A stretch of DNA of 64,000 nt from Phycisphaera sp. (GTDB lineage Bacteria; Planctomycetota; Phycisphaerae; Phycisphaerales; Phycisphaeraceae). The notes under the pieces were generated by a model. The model saw nothing but the letters and a program-made list of their open reading frames with translations, was not told the DNA's origin and did no database searches. Made by a program: the position numbers and the translations under genes. The stretch is from NCBI GenBank assembly GCA_028285385.1, contig JANQPR010000258.1:1-64000 (forward strand), read 5' to 3'. Below are positions 33,871 through 42,696 of this stretch, one piece after another (the stretch's first letter is position 1; the number at the start of each line of letters is the position of its first letter).

Positions 33871-36800
33871 TCAAGAGCACGTACGCCCCGCGCGTATCGC
33901 ACTAATGCCGCCGGTAAGTAGCAGCACCAGTGAAGTGGGTTCTGGAACACCAGCTCCGCTGAAGCTTGGTGCGGCAGTGGAGCCCCAGTTCTGGAGGACG
34001 AGGTCGAGCTCGGCCTGGTCAATCTGGCCGTCGGGTAGGTCGTTGACCCAGCCGTTGGGGACGCCGGTGACGGCAGTGTCGTTACCCCAGTTCTGTAAGA
34101 CAAGGTCGAGGTCGCCTTGTTCGACCTGTCCGTTGCCGTTGTAGTCGCCGGAGAGCAAGGTATTGGCGATGAAGTCGCTGAGGAACACTTGGTTGGGGTC
34201 GAACGCGCTGGTGGGGCCATAGCTGACGAGGAAAGACCCGAGGCCATCGGCGGTGGTGACGCGGTCGCCGGGCGCGGCGTTGGCGAACTGGCCGGAGATC
34301 GCGGTGGCCATAAGGACGTCGTAGGCCTCCTCGGCATCGGGGACGAAGCCGTCTAGCAACTGGATATCGAGCGTGCCGCCCAGGATCGCGTCCCCGTTGA
34401 CCGCGACGTGGTCGTAACCAATGCCGCAGCCGAGGCTGTGGTCGACGATGTCGATGAGCAGCGCGGCGTTGGCTTGCTGGCGGTAGTCGCCGATGATTGT
34501 GGACATGCCGGCGTCTCTTTCGGCGAAGCGTGGGTCGCCGGTAAACGGCGAGAAGGTTGCGCCGGTGTTGGTCAGGTCGCCCAGGAACTGGCGCATGTAG
34601 AACTCGCCGCCGTTGAGGTCGAGGCGGCCGCCGAAGCGGTGGTCGATGGTCTGCACGGCCAGGCTGCCGCCGGGGTTGAGCAGCGCTTCGCCCTGGGCTC
34701 CAACGTTGAGCCGGCCGTCGATGGTAGCCTCGGCGTTGGTGAGCACGTTGAAGATCCCGCGGCCGTTGGGAGCGATGCCGTCGCCGCCGAGGTGGAGGTT
34801 GCGGGATTGATGCCACCGCGTCGGGTTCTCGGGGTCCGCGCTGCTGAGGTTGATGCGCGCGGTGGCGCCGGCCCCTTCGCCGGCGACGACGTCGTGTGGG
34901 GTGACGGTCCCCCCGTTGAGGACGTTGATCAGGACGTCGCCGTTGAACCCCAGCAAAATGGAAGACTCGGCGTCCCAAGTTGAACCCGGGCCGTCGATCA
35001 CGACCGAGCTGGGGCCGTCGCGGCCGATGGCGGCGGCCAGGGACCGCATCGTGCCGCCCGTTTCGACCAGCACGTCGCCCCGATCGACGAAGAGGCTGTC
35101 GGTGCCCCAGTCTGCGCCGCCGCCGGAGACGCGCACGAGCCCGAGTCCGCCGCCGAGCGCGCCGAGCGTCGTGACCCGCGCGTAAACGGAACCTCCCGCC
35201 TCGACCGACAGCCGGCCCGTGCCCGACTGGCCGATCACCAGGTTGCCGTCCGAGCGGAACGCGCTGCCCGTGAAGAAGCCCGTACCGGCCACCGTGAGCT
35301 CGCCCACGCTGCCGACGACCGACCCCAGGACGGTGTTCGTTTCGACATCCACGAAGGCCCCGTCGTCGACCCGCACCTCGCCGCGCCCGACGTTGCCGAT
35401 AAACAACTGCTCGGCGCTCCAACTCGAGATCTCGCCACCCGGGCCCGTGCCGGTCACGAACACCCGGCCGCCGATTCCAGCCCCAGTTCGGTCGAGGATC
35501 GCGGCGCCGGTCTGCAGCCGCGTCCCGTCTTGCACGAACAGGCCGCCACGGATGTTGGTGTTTGTTGTCGATTCGAGCGTGACGCCTTTGCCGTTGATGC
35601 CGCGTTGCAGGAACAGCTCGCCGGCGTTGAGCACGAGATTCTCGACTGTATAGGCCGGGTCGTCGGCAAGTATGCCCGCCCCCTCGAAGACAACGTCGCC
35701 GCCGACGATCTGTAGCTGCCGAACCTGACGATCCTGGTTGAAAGACACGGTGTAGTCGCCGTTGATCCCGAAGCGTGCTGTATCGAGTGGGCTGGGCACG
35801 CCGACGGGGTCCCAATGGGTAACGGTGCCGTAGACGCCGCCGGTGGGCTCGTCCCACTCGTGGACGTCCTGCGCGTATGCGCTCGTCGCGATCGTGGCCG
35901 CGGTGGCTAGAACCACGGTGGCCTCCCTGGGCCGCGTTGTTGAGACACTGGTCCGCCTTCGTAAGAAGCATGCGCTCATGCCCGCGAGCACCCCGAACGC
36001 CGCCGGCTCAGGGACGACGTTTCCAACGAAGCCCGGCGCGGCGGTGGCGCCCCAGTTCTGGAGAACGCCGTCGAGCTCGGCCTGATCGATCTGGCCTTCG
36101 GGCAGGTCGCTGACCCAGCCGCTGGGGACTCCAGTGACGGTCGTGTCGTCGCCCCAGTTCTGTAAGACGAGGTCGAGGTCGCCCTGCTCGACCTGTCCGT
36201 TGCCGTTGTAGTCGCCGGAGAGCAAGGCATTGGCGATGAAGTCGCTGAGGAGGATCTGCCCGGTCGGAGCGGGGCTGCCCAAACCGTAGTTGACGACGAA
36301 GGAGCCTCGACCGTCCACGGTCGTCAGGCGTTGGCCTGGCAGGACGTTGTCGAAGGTGCCCGCCAGGACGGCGGTGGCAAAGATCGTGAAGGCGTCGTTG
36401 CTGTCGGGCGTGAACCCGTCGCGCAGCTCGACCGCGAGGGTGCCGCCCAGGTCGGCGAAGCCGGTGACGGTGAGTTGATCGAAGTCCTGGCCTGCGGTGC
36501 TGCCGGCCAACTCGAAGAGCAGCGTGCCGGTCTCGTCCTGCGAGTAGTTGCCGAGGATGCCGGCGACGCCCAGGTCGTCCGCGGGCGAAAGCGTCACGTT
36601 CTCAAGAGTGAAGTCGCCGAGGATGCGGTCGAATTCGAGTTTGCCGGCGAGCAGCTCGAGGTCACCGCCGCCGTCGGGGTCGTCGGGGTCGTACTCGCCA
36701 AGGAACAACGTGCCGCCGTCGAGCGTGACCCGGCTGACCGGGGCCACGGTGAGCTGTCCGCCGACGCCGAACTCGGTGCCGGCCGGGATGGTGACCTCGC

Positions 36801-38103
36801 CGACGCCGGTCCCGGATGAACTGTGCGACCCGACCGTGACGTCGCCGGAACTGAACCAGGCCGTGGTCGGGATCACGCCTGGTGCGCTGTTGGACAGCAG
36901 CACTTCGGAGAGCGCTCCCTGAACGACGCCGACCTCGACGTCTTCCGTTTCAAACCGGCCTCCATCCCGGACCTCGACCGTCGTGATCAACCGCCGACCA
37001 AGCGTCAGCAGGTCGCTGACGGACCAGGTTGACGGGACGCCATTGGTTCCGGTGCCGTCGATCACGATGGGCTCCGACGCCTCCTCGATCAGCACCTGTG
37101 TGCTTTCCACGCGGCCGCCGTCGAGGATGCGGAAGCCCGGCCCGTCGAAGTCGTTGGCCAACAGGGTTCCGGTCCGCCAGAGCGAAGGGTTGCCGGTGGC
37201 GTCGGTGCCCACGACATCGATGATGCCGAAGCCCTCGCCGAACTGGGTGCCGACGCTGGTGGTCTCGCCGATCACGTGGGCGCCGCCGTCGATGCGCAGG
37301 GAGCCAAGGCCGAACGTTGCAACATCGAAGAGCTTGCTGTTCAGCGTCGAGGGCTGGCCGTCGGTCCCCACGCCGGTGACGTGGACACTCGTGCGGTTGG
37401 AGTTGTTGGCGTTCGGGAGACCGCTGCCAAGCGAGACGCGGTTGCCGACGAACTCACCGCCGGCTTCGATGAGCAACTCGCCGCCGCCGCCGATGCCATC
37501 ATTGGTGCCCATGTCGAGGTTGCGAGCCGTCATGTCCCACGTGGCGTCCGTGCCTGACACGACCAAGCGACCGAGGCGTCCTGGGAACTTGCCCAGGACC
37601 GTGTTGTCGGCCTTGAACGTGACTTTGTCGAGCACGGTGAGCACGTTGCGGGTGTCGTCGTTGGCAAAGCCGGTGATGTTGATCGGCCCGTTCACGTCGA
37701 CTTCCAGCCGACGGTCGCCGAGCGTGTCGAACGTGAGCCGGCTGTCCAAGACGTCGAGCGTGGTGTCGATCGTCAGCCGCGTCAGGCCTACCGGGTCGAC
37801 GCTCTGGGCGCGGAAGATCGGCCCGGCGTTGTCGTCGATGTCCAATGCGTCGATGTGGACGTCGTTGGGCAGGGTGACCTCATACGTGCCGGGAACCTGG
37901 AAGAACACGGTGTCCGTGTCGTCGGGGACCGCAGCGGGGATCCAGTTGGTCGGGTCGGAGAACGCGCCCCCGCCGGGATCGATCCAGAAACGATCGGCGG
38001 CGTAGGCATGTCGCCCCGTCAGATGTACCGCGGAGAACGCGATAGCGAAGGCGACAGTAGCCGTGTTGATAAGTGGGTAAAGACCGAATCGCGCAGGGCG
38101 CAT
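33871..38103 (-). CDS. Giant secreted protein: in-frame fusion of two paralogous beta-repeat/dockerin/PEP-CTERM proteins
   Basis: 1410 residues. Residues 1-37 are a signal peptide (HLTGRHAYAADRF). Residues about 38-625 are beta-helix repeats; 630-686 are a type B dockerin pair; near 697 lies PEPAAFGVLAGMSACFLRRR, a complete PEP-CTERM-like tail. The frame does not stop but runs into VVLATAATIATSAYAQD, a second signal-peptide core, and then a second set of repeats, a second type B pair (about 1319-1375) and PEPTSLVLLLTGG at the end. A GTG at 35916 (codon 730), preceded by AGGGAGG at 5 bases, or the ATG of MSACFLRRR, could start the second protein independently. Either a stop was lost between tandem genes or both forms are made. 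Confidence is high for the frame, low for its translation as one chain. Confidence 0.78.
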   Translation of the reverse strand: MRPARFGLYPLINTATVAFAIAFSAVHLTGRHAYAADRFWIDPGGGAFSDPTNWIPAAVPDDTDTVFFQVPGTYEVTLPNDVHIDALDIDDNAGPIFRAQSVDPVGLTRLTIDTTLDVLDSRLTFDTLGDRRLEVDVNGPINITGFANDDTRNVLTVLDKVTFKADNTVLGKFPGRLGRLVVSGTDATWDMTARNLDMGTNDGIGGGGELLIEAGGEFVGNRVSLGSGLPNANNSNRTSVHVTGVGTDGQPSTLNSKLFDVATFGLGSLRIDGGAHVIGETTSVGTQFGEGFGIIDVVGTDATGNPSLWRTGTLLANDFDGPGFRILDGGRVESTQVLIEEASEPIVIDGTGTNGVPSTWSVSDLLTLGRRLITTVEVRDGGRFETEDVEVGVVQGALSEVLLSNSAPGVIPTTAWFSSGDVTVGSHSSSGTGVGEVTIPAGTEFGVGGQLTVAPVSRVTLDGGTLFLGEYDPDDPDGGGDLELLAGKLEFDRILGDFTLENVTLSPADDLGVAGILGNYSQDETGTLLFELAGSTAGQDFDQLTVTGFADLGGTLAVELRDGFTPDSNDAFTIFATAVLAGTFDNVLPGQRLTTVDGRGSFVVNYGLGSPAPTGQILLSDFIANALLSGDYNGNGQVEQGDLDLVLQNWGDDTTVTGVPSGWVSDLPEGQIDQAELDGVLQNWGATAAPGFVGNVVPEPAAFGVLAGMSACFLRRRTSVSTTRPREATVVLATAATIATSAYAQDVHEWDEPTGGVYGTVTHWDPVGVPSPLDTARFGINGDYTVSFNQDRQVRQLQIVGGDVVFEGAGILADDPAYTVENLVLNAGELFLQRGINGKGVTLESTTNTNIRGGLFVQDGTRLQTGAAILDRTGAGIGGRVFVTGTGPGGEISSWSAEQLFIGNVGRGEVRVDDGAFVDVETNTVLGSVVGSVGELTVAGTGFFTGSAFRSDGNLVIGQSGTGRLSVEAGGSVYARVTTLGALGGGLGLVRVSGGGADWGTDSLFVDRGDVLVETGGTMRSLAAAIGRDGPSSVVIDGPGSTWDAESSILLGFNGDVLINVLNGGTVTPHDVVAGEGAGATARINLSSADPENPTRWHQSRNLHLGGDGIAPNGRGIFNVLTNAEATIDGRLNVGAQGEALLNPGGSLAVQTIDHRFGGRLDLNGGEFYMRQFLGDLTNTGATFSPFTGDPRFAERDAGMSTIIGDYRQQANAALLIDIVDHSLGCGIGYDHVAVNGDAILGGTLDIQLLDGFVPDAEEAYDVLMATAISGQFANAAPGDRVTTADGLGSFLVSYGPTSAFDPNQVFLSDFIANTLLSGDYNGNGQVEQGDLDLVLQNWGNDTAVTGVPNGWVNDLPDGQIDQAELDLVLQNWGSTAAPSFSGAGVPEPTSLVLLLTGGISAIRAGRTCS
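33979..34149 (-). repeat. Dockerin-like paired module, linker type B (C-terminal copy)
   Basis: GDYNGNGQVEQGDLD..LQNWG, linker GVPNGWVNDLPDG, then IDQAELDLVLQNWG. It is almost identical to the internal copy at 36046-36216. Confidence 0.8.
35922..35928 (-). promoter_or_regulatory. Internal ribosome-binding site inside the fusion gene
   Basis: AGGGAGG on the minus strand lies 5 bases before the in-frame GTG at 35916, directly ahead of the second signal-peptide core. It may be the preserved start of a once separate gene. Confidence 0.5.
36046..36216 (-). repeat. Dockerin-like paired module, linker type B (internal copy)
   Basis: GDYNGNGQVEQGDLD..LQNWG, linker GVPSGWVSDLPEG, then IDQAELDGVLQNWG. 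It lies in the middle of the fused protein, before the buried PEP tail. Confidence 0.8.
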
Positions 38104-38325
38104 GGCATCTCTCCAAGCCGCGGGTTGGGGTACTTCTCGATACGGGCGGCTACGAGACCTCCCGATGCCTTGAAAAGCGACATCTGGGTGAGCCGGGGCT
38201 CATGGAGGCAACGAAAATTCATTTCGGTGCCAGAAGGCCCCGCGTTGTGTGTCTGTAAGTAAATATATTTTCAATTCTTATAAATATTTTGGGCGGGGCG
38301 CGTCGCCGTTAGACTTGTGGTTCAG

Positions 38326-38889
38326 ATGATTGAGATCTCCGGGCTGCTGGCCCGAGCCAAATCGGGTGACAGTTCCGCGCGGCACGAGCTGCTCGACGCG
38401 ACCTATATGGAGTTGCACCGCCTCGCAACGTCGCGCATGGCTAAAGAGCGGCCGGACCACACACTCACGGCCACTGCCTTGGTGCACGAGGTGTCGGTCA
38501 AGCTCCTCGAAGGCGACAAGGTGACGGTCGAGAACCGCGGGCAGTTCCTTGCGCTGGCTGCCCATGCGATGCGGAACCTGTTGGTCGACCACGCGCGTGG
38601 CCGTGCCCGAGCTAAGCGTGGCGGCGACCGGACCAAGCTCTCGCTCGACGAGGCGCTGGTGGCCTGCAACGATCAGAGTGGCGAGCTGGTGGACCTGCAC
38701 GAAGCGCTCGAAGCGTTGTCCCGGATCGACGCCCGCAAAGGACAAGTGGTGGAGATGCGTTACTTCGGCGGGCTGTCGGTCGCGGAAGTCTCGGCGGCCT
38801 TAGGCGTGTCGTCGGCGACGGTGAAACGGGATTGGGAGGTTGCCCGGGCGTGGTTGCTGCATGCGCTGGGAGGGCCGCGAGATGCATGA
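38326..38889 (+). CDS. ECF sigma factor, planctomycete STK-linked type (second copy)
   Basis: 187 residues from ATG 38326; GTG 38317 would add three residues. Region 2 is seen as TALVHEVSVKLLEGD and ALAAHAMRNLLVDHARGRARAKRGGD; region 4 as EMRYFGGLSVAEVSAALGVSSATVKRDW. It is divergent from the giant fusion gene, and the intervening 220 bases are AT-rich. Its stop overlaps the downstream kinase start by 8 bases, implying translational coupling. Same family as the 28100-28675 gene, but clearly diverged. Confidence 0.9.
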   Translation: MIEISGLLARAKSGDSSARHELLDATYMELHRLATSRMAKERPDHTLTATALVHEVSVKLLEGDKVTVENRGQFLALAAHAMRNLLVDHARGRARAKRGGDRTKLSLDEALVACNDQSGELVDLHEALEALSRIDARKGQVVEMRYFGGLSVAEVSAALGVSSATVKRDWEVARAWLLHALGGPRDA

Positions 38890-41668
38890 ATCGCGTTCCC
38901 GGCGAGCGCTACTGGTTTTCGAGTCGTCTCTGGAGTTGTCGCAAGAAAGGCGTCCGGCGTACGTCGACGAGGTTTGCGTAGGCGACCCGGCGCTGGCCGA
39001 AGAAGTTGCGGGCTTACTCGAAGCACATAACCGTGCGTCGTTTTTCTTACGCGGTACCGAGGACGAAACAAATGAAGCGCGGGTTGGTCAGGTCTTTGTG
39101 ACTGAGCCCACGCCCGGCATGCGGCTGGGCGACTTTCGCCTGGACGCATTGATCGGTAGCGGCGGGATGGGGCGGGTCTTCCGTGCGCACCAGGTGTCGC
39201 TGGGGCGTGATGTCGCACTGAAGATCATGCCGCCACACCTGCACTTCTCGCCGATGGCCGCGGCACGGTTCGAACGAGAGGTGCAGGCCGCCGCCCGGTT
39301 ACATCACACGCATCTGGTCGGCGTCTTCGCTGCCGGGCAAGACCGTGGGCTGAGCTTCTACGCCATGGAACTGGTCGACGGGCCGACGCTCCATCAGGTG
39401 CTTGAAGCGCTGCGGCGCAACCCGGTCCCTGGGCTTCACTCCGCCAGCGATTGGCGTTGTGGTCGAGAGGGCGAGTCGGCCAGCCCAGAACATTTTCGCG
39501 CCGGTTCGCCTGGTGTGAAGCCCCATGACTCCGCCGGTCTCGATGCGCTCCTCGCCGGCTTAGCCCGAAACTACTTCGAGATGGTCGCAAGCCAGATCGC
39601 CGGCGTCGCCGACGGCCTCCACTATGCGCACGAGCAGAGTGTTCTTCACCGCGACGTCAAGCCATCCAACCTGCTTTTTTCGCGTGACGGCCGGCTTCAC
39701 CTCGGCGACTTCGGGCTGGCTCGCCTTATCGACGAGCCGGGGCTGACGCAGACCGGCGACTGTGTCGGCACGCCGTACTACATGGCACCCGAACAGGTCG
39801 TAACCGGCGCGGGCACCGTGGATCGGCGTACCGATGTCTACGCCTTGGGCGCAACACTGTACGAGCTACTTACGCTGCAGCCGCCGATCCCCGGCAACGA
39901 CCGACGGCAGGTATTGGCACAAATCGGACGTTGTACGCCACGCGTTCCTCGACGGCTTAACCCTCGTGTGCCACGTGACCTTGAAACAATCTGTCTCAAG
40001 GCCCTTGCCAGCGATCCCGCGGAGCGGTACCTCACGGCTGGAGACTTCGCCGATGACCTCCGTCGGTATGCGCAGCGCCACGTCATCTCGGCGCGACGGG
40101 CCAGCCTGCTTACGCGTGGGGTAAAGCTGGTGCGAAGGCACCCTGCGTTGTCCTCGGCCTCACTGGCGGTCATGGTGTTGGCGGTGACCGTCGGGTACCT
40201 CGGGCACCGCGCAACACACCATGCGCACCAGCGTGCCGAAGCCGAGCAAGGTTTGGCCGACGCCCGGCTTGAGGTCCTCCGGGTGCAGCAGACCGAACAA
40301 GAACGATTGTTTCAAGCCGCGCTGCTCGCCGCGATGCAGGGAGATCAGCCTGCCGTCGCTCAAGCCATCGCCGAGGCCGAAGCTCGTGGTGGTAGTCCCA
40401 TCCGGATCGGCCTGATTCGCGGGCAACTCGACCTCGTTTCCGGGAATTTCGAGCCGGCCATCGCGTCCTTCCAGCGGGTAATCGATCAAGACACCGGCAA
40501 CGTTGCGGCGCACGCACTGCTTGCCGAGGTTTACGCGAGGTGTGGTCTTTGGGCGTTGAGCCGTGACTACCGAGCCCGCGCCCTCGCTCTGTCGCCGACA
40601 TCGGTCGAGGAACTCATCCTTCTCGGCCGGATGGAGTCATACCACGACGCCACGACCGCGGAGCACATTTTGGATCGTGCTGTGACCTCGGACAGACAGA
40701 ATGTCGTCGCCCGCCTGATCCGTGGAGCGATCCGGTCGGGGCTTGCGTACGCGACCTGTACGCCTGAACACGCCGAACTTGCCCTCGATGACCTGCGCCT
40801 CGCGGCGACACTCCTGCCCGAGACACCGTTCATGCTCAGTAACCGACTCCGGGCCCACCTCATTGCCGCCGCCGCATATGACGACGAGGGCCTGGTTGAT
40901 CGGCGCGATCAACACCGAGATCAAGCCGGCATACTTGCGAACAAACTCGCTGCATACCCGGGCGACTACGAGGCGCACCGTTGGCGGGCTCACTTTTTCG
41001 ACACGGCTGGCGATCTGGATCAAGCGATTGTCGAGTGGGACGCCATCAAGGACAGAACGATCGGCTACCTGGCCATGGCCCTGTTCCGTGCGGGGCGTTT
41101 CGAGGAAGCCCGTCAAGCCTGCCTCGATTACCGGAAACACGTCACGACGAGCACGCCCGACTTCTGCCTGTCCCTCGTTGCATCGGCAACCGCTCGATCG
41201 CGGCAAGACTACCTCGACAGCCTCAACTTCGAGCGGATGCCCGGGATGGACCGTCATTCAGCTCAACGTCAACTCCACATCCTCTGGTGTCTGGCCGGCG
41301 AGCCCCAGCGCGCTCAGGAAGAGATCAAGCGTTTGAGCGTTGACGGTAAGCCGGTCTCAGTTCAAGGCCCGAAGGCTGCGTTTCTGTCCGGATCAATCGG
41401 TGAAGATCAACTCCTTGAAGCGACGGCGGCGTCCCGACTGGACCGGGCCCAAGCCCACCTGCTGATCGGCGTCAAAGCTCTGGGAGAAGGGAAACGGCTT
41501 GACGCACAGGCGCACCTTGGAAAGGCGGTCGCGCTTCGTCAGGACTTCAACTATGTGACATCGCTCAGCCGAGGGTTCCTTGCGCAGTTGGTTCGAAACC
41601 CTGAATGGCCGCCGTGGATACCCGACGGTGATGCATCTGTCGCGGCGCAGCGGCTGGTGAGTGACTGA
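38882..41668 (+). CDS. Membrane Ser/Thr protein kinase with TPR-like C-terminus (second copy)
   Basis: 928 residues, starting inside the end of the sigma gene. After a helical leader (VGDPALAEEVAGLLEAHN) comes a kinase domain at about 85-400: IGSGGMGRVF near 91, catalytic Lys114, HRDVKPSN at 256-263, DFG at 276-278 and GTPYYMAPEQ. Between hinge and catalytic loop it carries a polar insertion (about 180-225), a feature of one planctomycete kinase subfamily. A transmembrane helix follows (SSASLAVMVLAVTVGYLGH), then a TPR-like region with repeated Ala-rich helices. All catalytic residues are present. It probably modulates the coupled sigma factor; the signal is unknown. Confidence 0.9.
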   Translation: MHESRSRRALLVFESSLELSQERRPAYVDEVCVGDPALAEEVAGLLEAHNRASFFLRGTEDETNEARVGQVFVTEPTPGMRLGDFRLDALIGSGGMGRVFRAHQVSLGRDVALKIMPPHLHFSPMAAARFEREVQAAARLHHTHLVGVFAAGQDRGLSFYAMELVDGPTLHQVLEALRRNPVPGLHSASDWRCGREGESASPEHFRAGSPGVKPHDSAGLDALLAGLARNYFEMVASQIAGVADGLHYAHEQSVLHRDVKPSNLLFSRDGRLHLGDFGLARLIDEPGLTQTGDCVGTPYYMAPEQVVTGAGTVDRRTDVYALGATLYELLTLQPPIPGNDRRQVLAQIGRCTPRVPRRLNPRVPRDLETICLKALASDPAERYLTAGDFADDLRRYAQRHVISARRASLLTRGVKLVRRHPALSSASLAVMVLAVTVGYLGHRATHHAHQRAEAEQGLADARLEVLRVQQTEQERLFQAALLAAMQGDQPAVAQAIAEAEARGGSPIRIGLIRGQLDLVSGNFEPAIASFQRVIDQDTGNVAAHALLAEVYARCGLWALSRDYRARALALSPTSVEELILLGRMESYHDATTAEHILDRAVTSDRQNVVARLIRGAIRSGLAYATCTPEHAELALDDLRLAATLLPETPFMLSNRLRAHLIAAAAYDDEGLVDRRDQHRDQAGILANKLAAYPGDYEAHRWRAHFFDTAGDLDQAIVEWDAIKDRTIGYLAMALFRAGRFEEARQACLDYRKHVTTSTPDFCLSLVASATARSRQDYLDSLNFERMPGMDRHSAQRQLHILWCLAGEPQRAQEEIKRLSVDGKPVSVQGPKAAFLSGSIGEDQLLEATAASRLDRAQAHLLIGVKALGEGKRLDAQAHLGKAVALRQDFNYVTSLSRGFLAQLVRNPEWPPWIPDGDASVAAQRLVSD

Positions 41669-41794
41669 AACCAGATTCGCCAACGGCTCAAGAAGTGTGC
41701 CGGTGCAAAGATGCGTCGTCAGCGGATCTGTAACGGTGGTCAAGTCGAGGCGCCAGGTCAGGCTGGCTAAAGGATGTAAGAAAGTTAGGTCGAC

Positions 41795-42670
41795 TCAACA
41801 CAGTGAGATGCCGTGTTGCTTGGCGACGCCGCGAATGTACACGCCGGCCTCTTCGTACTCGGCTTCGGTGTCGAGGTGCTCGATCATGAGCGGCAGGTCG
41901 GCCGCACCGCCGAAGTAGTGCGGCAGGCCGTCGAGCATCTTGAGCATACCGGCGTAGTCGAGGTTTCCGCGGCCGGGGAGCACCTCGTCGAGCTGCACAC
42001 TGATCGACGGCGACGCCAACGTCAGGTCCTTCGCGTGCGCCGAGACGATCCGCGTGCCCAGTAGCTCCCGGCTTTCGTCCAGGAGGTGGCCGTGGTCGAA
42101 GTACGACGCCGCGTTGTCGATCAGGTTCGCCAAGTCGTAGTGGATCGAGAACTGCGGGCGGTCCACCGCATCGGCCAGCCGACGGACGTTTGCGCAGCGG
42201 TACGTCACGTTGAAAGGGAAGATCTCGTAGCAGAAGCTCGTTCGTGTCGGCTTGACCTCGTCGATGAACTTCCGGGCCATCTCGGCCACGGTGTCGAAGA
42301 ACTCTTCCGAGAAGTTGTCGGGGTGGTGGTCGGTCATCGACACGCCGGCCGCGTACGACCCCGCGACGTTCACGGCACACGCCGCGCCCACCTCGTCGGC
42401 GATCGTCAGGCACTCGACCATGCGCTTCTGGTTCGCCGCCGCCTTGGCTGGGTCCGGGTCGAGCAGGTTGTCCCAGTATCCCAGCTCCGCGAGCATCACG
42501 TCGGCTTCTTCGAACGCGGCCCGCACTTCGCGGAGGCGTGGCGTGTCGTTCACGTCGGTGGGTGGGACATACGCTGCGGCCCAGCCCTTGACGCGGTGGC
42601 GTTGGGCAAGGTCGAACGGGTCGTCCTGCTGAGTCGGGGCCGGGAAGATCGGGGCGCCCAGACGGATCAT
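41795..42670 (-). CDS. TIM-barrel sugar phosphate isomerase/epimerase family protein
   Basis: 291 residues from ATG 42670 with AGGAG 6 bases upstream. A xylose-isomerase-like TIM barrel: CYEIFPFNV, FSIHYDLANLIDN, IVSAHAKDLTL and MIEHLDTEAEYEEA carry the expected Glu/Asp/His metal ligands. The reaction (epimerisation, isomerisation or dehydration of a sugar or polyol) cannot be told from the sequence. It is the last gene of the minus-strand block that starts at 47720, 26 bases after the creatininase-family gene. Confidence 0.8.
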   Translation of the reverse strand: MIRLGAPIFPAPTQQDDPFDLAQRHRVKGWAAAYVPPTDVNDTPRLREVRAAFEEADVMLAELGYWDNLLDPDPAKAAANQKRMVECLTIADEVGAACAVNVAGSYAAGVSMTDHHPDNFSEEFFDTVAEMARKFIDEVKPTRTSFCYEIFPFNVTYRCANVRRLADAVDRPQFSIHYDLANLIDNAASYFDHGHLLDESRELLGTRIVSAHAKDLTLASPSISVQLDEVLPGRGNLDYAGMLKMLDGLPHYFGGAADLPLMIEHLDTEAEYEEAGVYIRGVAKQHGISLC

Positions 42671-42696
42671 GCGTTCTCCTGAATAGGCGTGGCGAT

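Noticed and set aside
39410-39560. Insertion between hinge and catalytic loop in the second kinase as an oddity
   Set aside because: Such an insertion is usual in one planctomycete kinase subfamily, and all catalytic residues are kept.
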